Below are positions 42,895-54,800 of a stretch of 64,000 nucleotides of DNA, piece after piece. The translations under genes and the position numbers were made by a program. The notes beneath the pieces were generated by a model, which worked only from the letters and a program-made list of their open reading frames with translations, made no database searches and was not told where the DNA came from. Numbering within the stretch: position 1 is the first letter of the stretch; each line of letters opens with the position of its first letter. The stretch comes from Litoditis marina (Eukaryota > Nematoda > Chromadorea > Rhabditida > Rhabditidae): NCBI GenBank assembly GCA_964036275.1, contig OZ038435.1, forward strand, positions 12,935,634 to 12,999,633. The letters are read 5' to 3'.

Positions 42895-45800
42895 ATGGTG
42901 GAAACGAAAGACCCGGGTGCCGCACTCATGAGCACACTCGCTTCGAATCAGGAGCAGCGAAATGCGCTGCAGTACGCCTTCTACAATACACTTCTACTTG
43001 TTCTGGTATGTTTTCTATTTCTTATGCTGCGTGAATGGTTCAGTTTTTTACACATCAATCGTTAAGAAGTGCTTGAAACAACTATTGTTATGAGCAATGT
43101 ACAACAAAAGTATGAGTGTCATGATGGTGTATGTTAGATAAATCGATCGATGGACAACGTTCACATATGCATATGAGTTTGGGCTTCAGGGCGTGTGCTC
43201 GTGACAGTTCATTTTTCCACAAAAAAGTCTTGTTAACTCGGAAATATGTGAGATTGAAGTGAAATCTTTGTCGAGCACATCATATCCTAAATGCTCAGCG
43301 TTTTGAGAAACCCCCCCCCTGTTTTTGGTCCGAAGATTTGGGCAAAACCCCCTTATAATGGCTGAGGGGGAGGGCAAAACCCCCCTGTTTGAAAAAGTCA
43401 CAACTCTGAGGCATTTAGGGTATGGAGCACATACACCGAACCGAACACCGCCAAGGGCCTGCTTTCATACACCAGTAAGGTCTGACTTAGCGACACAAAG
43501 TAAGCCGTTTTCAGATGTGAACACGTGAAAATTTGAAATTTTTCATCAAAAGTAGACCGATTTTAATGTTTTCGGCTGAAAGGTAGTCCGTTTTTCGAAA
43601 TTTTCTGACTATTCGGACAACCTTGCTAGTGTATGCCTGCTTTTTACAAGGATTTGTTTGCCTCTCCCCCTTTTGTGAGAGACCTTGGCGGTGTATGGTC
43701 TGGTAAAATAGATTATGTGTACCATACCATTTTCAGTTGGGCATCAGTCTGTGTGGTATGGTGGCCCTCTACAATATGTTGTACATGTTCCTTTCACCGA
43801 TGTTGTGGGCCGTATTGGTTGGAACTGTGCTGTTCCCCTTCAAAAAGAAGGTTTCCGAGGTAATGAAAGGTGGGTTTTCTTTCTATTATCGTTTAACTGT
43901 CAGTTTTTCCTAACTCAAGCACCTATAATTGTTCTTGGATCTTTGATATTTTAATGTTCAGCGAAACGCGAGTAGAGCTTAAAGACTCAACCCAAACATA
44001 TTTCGATACATTCTGCCTGCTTGTCATTTGTGTTGAGCATGAACACAGTTAATTTGTTGTGGTTGGTTTTGCAGTTTCGACCTTGGCCTATTGTATATTT
44101 TGTTGGCTTCACCTTCCTTTTTCTAAAAGTTGAATATATGAAATCATTTTCCAGGTTGGCTGGGTCATCTTCAGGAGACGGAGACGACCTTCGTAGTCGG
44201 ACTCATCAGTCTTCCCTTCACTACCATCTGGTCATGCTCCAGTCTCATATACACCACCGTCATGAGGTCAGTTTCTTTATCAATCTGTGAATATGCCATA
44301 TGCTGAGCGCAGATCATACACCGCCAAGGCCTCCCATAAAGGGGGAGTCGCGAACAAATCCTTGTGAAAAGTAGGGTCGCGAGCTGTTAACTAACGATTT
44401 TCATACAAAATCAGCTATAATCGTACGGAAATTAGTTGAATGTCGCCGTTTTGGGGGGTCGCGACACGAGAAAACACGGAGGGTCGCGAGAATTTTGAAG
44501 GAATAAGAGGCCCTTGGCGGTGTATGGCGCAGATGTTCTCATTCCTAAACGAAATCCAGAAAATACTTGTTTTCGTCAAAAATAGGTCAATAACTCACGT
44601 TTTCTGAATCGCATCTCTACCAGTAGGTGTCCACGTAGTAAGAAAATTCAGAAAAAAAACCTTCTTTTTCCCAATTTTGGCAGAAATCATCTATTTTTGA
44701 TGAATAATCAAGAAATTCGAGGTCTTTATAACAAAAAGCGGCCTCATATTTATAGACAGTCACACTGGTATGTGATCTCTGTAGTTTTTGAACATGAAGT
44801 TCTATATTTGTTGGTTTTTTTGCTAAAAACTAGCATTATGCGTCTCGTGTAGTGATAGTGACAGTATGTCTTTATACTTCACTTGGTTCACGAATGACTA
44901 CTGATAAAAGCTACGCAAGAAAACTAAATAAATAATCATCAAAATCTTTTTTCAATACTACTTCTTTCCAGCCAAACGGGAGTAATGATTGGCGCCGCCT
45001 ACCTTCTGTTGAAAATCCTCAGCTACGATCGAACTTTTATGTACATTATTAGCTGGCTGGGACGAGTCTATGAAAGTGTCGACACTTTCATTCTGTTCTT
45101 CGCCAAACCTTGGGTAAGTTGAGTTACGGCATTGGTTTCTTAGTTTATTTGGTTAGCAAATCACACATACTCACGTGGTCCAGCTTTGAAACTTTGAAGT
45201 GAATGTTTCATGGTGAAAATTAAGTGTTCTGCTAGAGAACTTTCGCCCGTGTATGCCATATTTCTAAATACCTGTTTGGGTTTTCTTGGAAATTGTACGA
45301 ACATATTCAGGTGTGCGAGGCCTGGTTTGTATTTTGCGAATCCTCGGAGACGGATGCATACTGTGGTCTTTTGTTGCCTTTTCTGTTTTTGTAAAACGGA
45401 AAGTGTGTTTTTAATGATTGTTTTCTAGCGTAGTTTTGCGTTTCATATAAGAGGCTTCCATTTAAATAGTTTTTCAAAATGCAAATATTATGCAAATCTG
45501 GTCATTTTTTCATGGAGCATGTTTCCATTAAATTTTTCACAATTCTGACCACATCTTCGGTTTCTAGTCAGAAAACTTACTGACAACTGTCAGAAGTGAA
45601 AACGAGCTTTTTGACGCGGGTCAATTAATATTCTGGTTTTTTTGGCATTCGTCAATGAATTGCCTCGTTCATTCTGTGTAATTCTGACCACTGTCAGAAT
45701 GTTTGCGGGATCGAACCTGCGGGCGCCAGGGCAAAAGGCAGACACGCTGCAACTGCGCTACCGGGCCAATAGTTAGGGCATCGACTGTCGCGGATATGAC

Positions 45801-48800
45801 ATGCGCCAGCCAAATAGTACTGATCGCTCGTATAACGAGACAAATTTAAATAATGAGAACGATGAATTAAATAAGTAACCGGGTTTATTTGGTACCCTTA
45901 CCAGTTTTTAGTAAACTAATCTTTAGGTTACCTTAGTAGGTAACCGCGTGGTAACCTGAAATGAGAAACCGGTTACCTGTTAGTTGTTCATTGTGGTTTT
46001 ACCATTTATTTGTACAGTAACCAAAATAAAGTTTCGGGTTACCAACCGGTTACCTATGTGGTAACCTGAAATATTACCAAAAACCGGTAAAGTTATCAAG
46101 AAACCCGGTTACTTATGAAATTGACCAATAAAAACGAAATGAACTTTTTAAATTTAATTTTCTCCACATTAAAAAGAAGTCCAGATTAACTGTTGATCGC
46201 GCTCCCGGCATGACTTACAGAAACTCGCGCACCTACTCAGTAGCCGTTGTAGTGTAGTGGTTAGCGCTTGCGCTTTTGAACTGACGGGGTCAGGTTCGAT
46301 TCCCGGCTGAGACAGGTGGTTTGCAAATACAGTTTTGACAGTGGTCAGTTTCAGTATGCAAGTAACTGACGAATGTCAAAAGTAATGTGTAAAATAATGA
46401 CGGTTGTCAGACTTCAAGAACATAATTGACCCTCGTCATTTATTTGGAAAATAAAGTCTGCGAAACGGAACCAGAAACTGACCATGACCATATTCTACTC
46501 TAGAATTTGGCGGCGACCCGCCGGCGACATGGAGGGGTCGGCAGAGTGTCGCCGGCGGGTCGCCTGCGATAATTTTTAGGTCCTTCACAATAAACGTTCT
46601 ATATAGTAATCAGATACCGAAACTGGTAATTTTACAGTTAATAAAAATTTTGTATATACTTATCGTCGCCAGAAATAAACACGATGAGATTCACGGCTTC
46701 ATTGTTCATGTATAAACATGTCACCCACCTGAAAACTACAAGTATACGTATCTGATTAGCATATATATTATCCAGAATCAACAACCTAAAAATAATCGCA
46801 GGCGACCCGCCGGCGACACTCTGCCGACCCCTCCATGTCGCCGGCGACTCGCCGCCAAATTCTAGAGTAGGTTTCTCGGAAATAAATAAAAAAATGACCA
46901 GATTTGCATTATATTGGAATTTTGAAAAACTATTTAAATGAATGTCTCTTATATCATAGCATGATTTTTCAGGTGTTCCCGATAATTGTGATCTACTTCA
47001 TAGCATTTGCCACGTGGATCTACGTGCAGGAGCCGGAGAAAATAAACAAAAAAGTCGCCAGAAGCCTATCGCTTCCCATTTGGTGAGTTCACTTTACCAA
47101 CTTATGATTGTGTATATGGGTTTTGGTTAGCGGCTTGACAATCTTTCAACTTCTAGTAAGGTCTGACTATTCTATAAAAAGGAACGCGTTTTTTTGTTTT
47201 TTAAAAACGTGTCAACTCATGAGTAGTCGGGAGAAATGGACAATGCTTCCCGATTCTGGCGAAATATGACCATTTGGACAATTTAACCGGAGTATGAATG
47301 TATTTCAAGTTTTCATTATCTATCTATGGTAACGTATGCCATGCCAATTGGCGAATTCATTGATAATTGATAGGTTTAACCTCATATTTTTTCCAGGGTC
47401 TATGCTCTGTCGTGCATCTCGCTCTATGCTGGCCCGTTCCGTGCAGTGGTTTTCGGTACGTTCCTCTAGTTTGATGTAATTTATCATCTTAGTGAGTGAT
47501 TATTAGGGTCTGGAGATCGACTGGTATAAATGGGTTGTTTGCTATGCTTGTATGAGGCAAAATTCTCTTCCAGACTAACTTGAAATATGACTGCACTTTG
47601 CAGTTGTAGAGGTGACGTGGAGATTAGAGAGATTCAGAAGTATGTAAATGAGGTATTGTTTTGATGGCTCTATTGACCATGAGCATTGTTCAGCTCGATC
47701 AGCACATCACTGTTAAACTATTCCTCTTTCCAGGTGTTTCCAGTGGAGTTCTAGCTCTACTTTCCGCCGGTGTTTTGGGAGTCGATGAAACACTCAGCCC
47801 AAATAACTCGCAGAACGATATTGTTGGAGAAACTGATGCCGAAAATGGTGAGTTGTAGTTTGTAGTCTGAAACATGGTCCAGTTAAGTTGTCCGAATAGT
47901 CGGAAAAAATCGAGAAAAAAAGCCGAAAACAAGAAAATCGGTCTCCTTTTTATGCAGAATCATTAATACGTGTTTATATCTGAAAACGGACTCATTTTGG
48001 TCGAATAGTCTATTACGTACGGAGTTAACTGAAATCGACATTTTGTTCTCAATGCCATTTTGCCAAGAAGATTCGTATATTTTTGATGCAACATTTTTAA
48101 TTCCCACGTGTTTCAATCTGATAACGAAACACCAGTAAGGTAAGGTCCGACGATTCGACAAAAAGTGTTCCGTTTTTGTACTTAAAGTAGGACGATTATG
48201 TGCTCCAATCTCGGCGCGTCAGTCCTTTAAACTGCAATTGAAAAATGTATTGCAGTTTAAAGGACTGAACCGTTGAGATTGGAGCACATACTTGTCCTTC
48301 TTTAAACACGAAAAAAGTAATAATTTTGCAACAAAAATGGACAAATTTCCTCGTTTTCGGCGAAGAAGTCGCCCGGTTTCGCTTTCCACGGACTATTCGA
48401 ACAACTTCACTATAGTATGTGTATGGTTTTCATTCGCTCAGGGGCTTTGGTTCTGTCCAGAATAATTTATTGGTGTTCCAGAAACCGCCACAGATATGCC
48501 GGCTGAAAATGTTGCTCCTGCCAATATCATAGAGGAACTGCAGAATGGTTAGTATATTTTCATATTTATTTATTCACGTCGCTTCGTTACGAGGCGGTGT
48601 TCATCATACATGTGACATGTCACAGATATTTTACTTTACTATATACTTTTCTCAAAACTTTGTTCGGCCTTTGCACGTTCTTTCGGACTTTCGGTTGAAT
48701 CGTATTGAAAAGTCGATACACTGTCATGGTCGGATTTGGCTTTGTCACGTTTGCTAAGATAACACGAAACGGGTTCCTGAAAGCTTATTTTGCGAATGTT

Positions 48801-51800
48801 TCAATGGAATTTCATACAATAGATCTTTTCTCTGGTTTTCTTCTGATATCTGGAGAACTGAGGTTTTTACCAGAAAGGGTTGAATTCTGAACCGAATATT
48901 GCTGGTGTATAAAGTGAAATGTATTGCGCTATTTACGATCTATTTTCATATTTATCTATAATCTGTTCCAGAAACAGCCATTGAAGACGGTCTGGACGGA
49001 GCTCTCTCGGGCGATCGATTGATCCGTGTCATTTTCTGCCTCTGTGGTCTTCTCTGGGTGGTCCGTCATGATTCGGCCCTGGTGGTCATTTCTATCATGT
49101 TCTTCTTCGCACTCGCCATTCGGGCAGGTTAGTGGTTTGTACGTTGGTGTTTTGCATCTCCTTACTGGTTTTCGAGAGGGTAGGTAGTACAGCGTATACA
49201 GTATTCTAAGAAGTCTCATTGATCTCTGAACTATCTTTGATTTTTGATCGAATTAATGATATAAAAGCAAGAAAACGATCTTTTTTCTGCCACACTCAAG
49301 AAAACTCAGCAAATTCTGCTGCCAAATTGGGAAATTGCCGTTTTGTAATCGAAAAACCAGTTTTCTTTCAAGTAATAGTCGAACCTCACTGAATGATACA
49401 TGACCATATCGTACCGCAGTGAAAATCTGAAAATTGATGAGTTGAACGGTTAATATGACTAAAGTTGTAGAGTTTTATTTCAATTTAATGAAATCTCATT
49501 TAGCCAACCGCCTCGGTCTAACCGACTTTCTGTGTGGTTTCATTGAGTCTGTGTGGAGCAAAATCCACCCGGGACTATTGAAAATGGTCCATATCACCGT
49601 CGCGGGACCACTCAGACAATTTGTGAGGGTACGTTATCCGAATAGATAAACGACTGCAGGATTCCATTTCAGTGTTGAATGTAGTGGTTGAAGTTAAAAC
49701 AACCAGGTTAGCTAAAACTCTCGCTCTTCCTCTGGGAAAATTCTCATGTCATAACAGTTTAGCTCATTCAAACGCGTTTAGTCAGTGAATCGTATAAACC
49801 ACCAAGTATATAAATAACTGAGAATTTGAAAACGTTTAGTCTATTAGTCTTTAACGCTTTCGAAAACTTCATTGTTTTTCGTATCATTTTGATCCAAACT
49901 GTCAATAACAACAAATGTTGACTTGCAGTTTCTGTTCACCTCGGACCAGCTGTTGGTATCTTGTTATATTGGTTTTCAGCTCATTCCGAAGTGTCACTTT
50001 ACATTGAAAGCATAATCCTCTACTATAACTGAAAACATGAAAAACGTGGAATGGTAAATTGAGCGGTTCGGTGGCTGTCAATAATGTACCCTTTTCAGTT
50101 TCTGTTCACCTCGGACCAGCTGTTGGTGTCCTCCCTCCATTCTCGAATGGATGTTCTGTCTTCCGTGGTCGTCATGATGTTCCTCGCCTTCTCCACACTT
50201 TTCGCCGTGTTTTTCGTCGGATTCCAAGTTCACGGGGAAACGGTTGGTTTTTATTGATTGGTTAATAATGTAATATTATGAGATGTTTTATAATTAATAC
50301 ACGTGTTTTTATGGCTACTTTTAGCTATCCAGGCATTTTATGTCTGCAGTGTACTTTGTCTTGTCCAGAGGTAGGGTATGCTTTACGACAGGAGAAACTG
50401 AACTGTATAATAGTATGTACAATTGTGTTAAGCATTCTCTACACATACAGCTAACATCATGTACATATCTGATTTGTCAGATATGCCTAGTACAAACTAT
50501 GAGTAGTGATTTTTCTCTTTCCAGGATGCCTAGTACAAACTATGAGTATTGATTTTTCTCTTTCCAGGATGCCTAGTACAAACTATGAGTAGTGATTTTT
50601 CTCTTTCCAGGATGCCTAGTACAAACTATGAGTATTGATTTTTCTCTTTCCAGGATGCCTAGTACAAACTATGAGTATTGATTTTTCTCTTTCCAGGATG
50701 CCTAGTACAAACTATGAGTATTGATTTTTCTCTTTCCAGGATGCCTAGTACAAACTATGAGTATTGATTTTTCTCTTTCCAGGATGCCTAGTACAAACTA
50801 TGAGTATTGATTTTTCTCTTTCCAGGATGCCTAGTACAAACTATGAGTATTGATTTTTCTCTTTCCAGGATGCCTAGTACAAACTATGAGTATTGATTTT
50901 TCTCTTTCCAGGATGCCTAGTACAAACTATGAGTATTGATTTTTCTCTTTCCAGGATGCCTAGTACAAACTATGAGTATTGATTTTTCTCTTTCCAGGAT
51001 GCCTAGTACAAACTATGAGTATTGATTTTTCTCTTTCCAGGATGCCTAGTACAAACTATGAGTATTGATTTTTCTCTTTCCAGGATGCCTAGTACAAACT
51101 ATGAGTATTGATTTTTCTCTTTCCAGGATGCCTAGTACAAACTATGAGTATTGATTTTTCTCTTTCCAGGATGCCTAGTACAAACTATGAGTATTGATTT
51201 TTCTCTTTCCAGGATGCCTAGTACAAACTATGAGTATTGATTTTTCTCTTTCCAGGATGCCTAGTACAAACTATGAGTATTGATTTTTCTCTTTCCAGGA
51301 TGCCTAGTACAAACTATGAGTATTGATTTTTCTCTTTCCAGGATGCCTAGTACAAACTATGAGTATTGATTTTTCTCTTTCCAGGATGCCTAGTACAAAC
51401 TATGAGTATTGATTTTTCTCTTTCCAGGATGCCTAGTACAAACTATGAGTATTGATTTTTCTCTTTCCAGGATGCCTAGTACAAACTATGAGTATTGATT
51501 TTTCTCTTTCCAGGATGCCTAGTACAAACTATGAGTATTGATTTTTCTCTTTCCAGGTGCACCTGGTTCGTTTGACCTCCAACGTGGTTTCGTCCCGTCC
51601 CGATTGGTTGGGAGCCGCGTTGAATTACACGGAAGATCAGTTGGAGGATCACAATATCGACATAGACAATTATATTGAGCAGGTAGTCAACATTCACGAT
51701 TGATTATACAACTTACGACCAAGCAAGTTCTGAAACACAACTGTTTGTCAAACAAAGAATGCTCGGGAGTATGTTCAAGTTATGGAAGAAGTAGAATTTC

Positions 51801-54800
51801 GCACCATAAAATGTTTTACTTGATGTACTTTCACACGCCCGTAATGAAAGGAAACAGTTTTTCTCTATACATTCGTAAAAATTAATGATTATTCATTCTG
51901 ATTCTGGCCAAACGGACCGCATTTTTGAGTTTGTTCGGCTATTCGAACAACTACTCTACTTTTGTATGCGTACTCGTCCATTCACAGTCATACGTGAAAT
52001 GGTTCCTAATCGGGGCGAAAAAGTGAGCATGAGCAGTCCCAAAAGTGAGCATGTGTGATGCAAAACACAAAATAATTGTACTTTGTCCAGAATCTTCAAC
52101 ATTTACCCCGAAAAGTGACCATGCCTCGCTGGGAATCGGGCAAACGCGAGGATCAGTCAATATCAAAATAGTACTTTTCTATTGCAGGCGTACCAGCAGG
52201 GTCGTGCCTGGCTGGCCGCCAATGCCCGTTCCCTGTCCGATGGCAAGGATCCTCATAGGGCGGATATGCTCGAGAAACAGGTCAAACAGGTACGCGAAAA
52301 CAATTGTTGTTAGCGTTCTCCACTTACCCACTTTATTTAGGGTGCAATGATAGAAAAGAGCTCAGCTATTAGAAATTTTTCCGCAAAAGTACGAAAACGT
52401 AAGTATTGAGAAGTGAAATGTGTGCATGGAGCATGGAGCCACGGCGTCAATCTTGTAAGTAGTAATTTAATGTTCCGATGATTGCGCTAAGGCGTTACAG
52501 TTTTTCAACATCAATTTATCTTTGCAACATGCAAGTAATTCAGGGCCGTATTTGTAAGCTCAAATAGGTATTTGAGGTATTTGAGCAAAATTGAAATAGT
52601 GTACTACAAACTAGTCTCTCACCTATTTTGATATGTATATTGCTTGTATGTAAAACTAGCAAACCTGCGTTTAATTAACAGAAAATATAATAAAATAATC
52701 GTGAATTGAATTAGAATTAGAGCATTGAATTTTTTCTCAAATAGCTTACCCGGCTATTGGGGCTTACAAAATACGGCCAAAGCTGTCTATTAATCTATAT
52801 GATTACGAATAGTTGATTTCTAGTAATCAATCGGATATTTGTGTTTAGATTGTGGACAACATCTATCGCATGTGGGAGGAGAGAAACGCCGCAGTTCAGG
52901 GTAAGTATTTGTGCCACCTTTTTCAGAGAGTACAGGAATCGTGTGTTAGTACTGCGAAAAGTAGTGGGGCAGCGCTTTGAACCTTCAACCATGAGCCATC
53001 GCTTCCCCTTGGGGTCATATACAATCGTAATTGCAAACGACGTCGTTGAATTCAACGATGCGTTGCTTTATTTCAGGAAAAATGCCATAACTTGCTTAAA
53101 AATTCATATATTCCAAAAAACTTTTTTTTGTTTCGTATCTACATTAAGAGAGCTATTCGAATATCATAAAAATAATTGAATACAACTCATTGTTTGTTGA
53201 GTTTTCGATCAGAATGACATTTGACGCGCTAATCAAAGCTCTGTATGATTAGAAACCTTAGTATTAGAACGTATTTAATATGAAAATAATTTGATGGACT
53301 ACAACGTAAGAAGGTCTCATCTTTCCAATGGAAAAACTTCTAAATTCCTAAACTTCGTAGTTTTTGAGAAACTGGCTCTCTTTTAAAAATTTCCGGTTTC
53401 ACCATTTTGACACGCCTTGAAAACTGAGTCGTAACTCATGTCAATTGTGACGTTATCAGTTGAAGTTTGTTTCTCTCCCTTGCCTGGAACCTCTCCTTTC
53501 TGAAAATTGTCACAAATTCTTGTTATAATGATTGAGTCGTGCGTCACGAGTTGTTTTTCACGAAAAAGGCCGCAAATTTTCAGTAAAAATGCTCGTGTTC
53601 AGTCAGTTTTAAACATTTTTTCCATAAAATGAAAGGCATGTAACTCAAAACACACTTATGAAAAATGAAATAATACTCATTTCTTGTGTAAGTCAATATG
53701 AAAAATGTTAGTACCTTATTGTTTAGGCCGGACTGCACCAAACAGTTTTAACTTAAACACAACAAATCAATCATTATCTGGTAGAGAAACTTATCATGTA
53801 TGTCTCTGTGAAGTTTGATAAAACTATCTACATGAAGAGTCCATCAAGATCGTGAAACTTAGCGCGTAGCCAAATGAAGGTGTGCATAGCTGGCGTTTAC
53901 TGTGCCATAGGCACTGTGGGGCAGCGTAATTAGCAATTATAATAACGACCACATCCTTGCTATGTAAAACACAAATCATAGTCAGCCATGTTTGGCAGCT
54001 TGTAACGATAACGCATGTTTTACTACCTCAACGAACTACGTTGGCAGGCCTTACAAAAAAGGTGAAACATTTTAGCAGTAAGTTGGCACGTGTTAAATTC
54101 AACGAAGTACGTTGGCAGGCCTTACAATACGTAAAACATTTCAGGAGTAAGTAAGCACGTTTAAGGAAAGACGTGGGCAGGCCTCAAAAAACGTGAAACA
54201 TTCTAGCAGTAAGTTAGCACGTGTTAACTTCAACAAAACTCGCTGGCAGGCCCCACAATAACGTGAACATTTTCTGCAGGCTAACATACGTTGGCAGGTC
54301 TTACAAATACGTGAACTTCTTTGGCAGGCCATTGGCACGCGTTAATATTAACAAAATTCGCTGGCAGGCCTTTCAATAATGTGAACATTTTCTGCAGGCT
54401 AACATACGTTGGCAGGTCTTACAATTACGTGGACATATTTTGCAGGCTAACAGACGTTGGCAGGCCTTACAATAACGTGAACACTTTATGCAGGCTAACA
54501 TACGTTGGCAGGCCTTACAACAACGTGAACATTTTCTGCAGGCTAACATACATTGGCAGTCGTTACACTTACGTAAACATTTTGTGCAGAACACCACACT
54601 TTGGCAGGCCTTACAATTATGTGAACATATTTTGCAGGCTAACAGACGTTGGCAGGCCTTACAATTACGTGAACATTTTTTGCAGGATAACATAGGTTCA
54701 CAGGCCTTTCACAAGTACTATACAAGATTTACAACTGCTAGACGCCGCAGGCGTCTAGTCGAACTATGAGATATAAAGGAGTTTCCTAGAAGTATATGAT

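Larger units (their letters stand above)
45430..46970. mobile_element. About 1.5-kb element with approximately 90-bp inverted ends
   Basis: 45430-45520 (tcatataagaggcttccatt, taaatagtttttcaaaatgc, caaatctggtcattttt) is the inverse of 46885-46970. Inside are two tRNA-like sequences, a ggtaacc-rich stretch (45880-46135) and a GC-rich palindromic element (46498-46867). No coding region; in TMEM245 intron 4. Confidence 0.75.

Noticed and set aside
45706..46318. Functional tRNA genes
   Set aside because: A and B boxes are present but acceptor stems do not pair and T or anticodon stems have mismatches; treated as tRNA-derived relics.
50482..51556. CRISPR-like array
   Set aside because: Units are directly adjacent without spacers, in an animal intron; the regular unit is a minisatellite.
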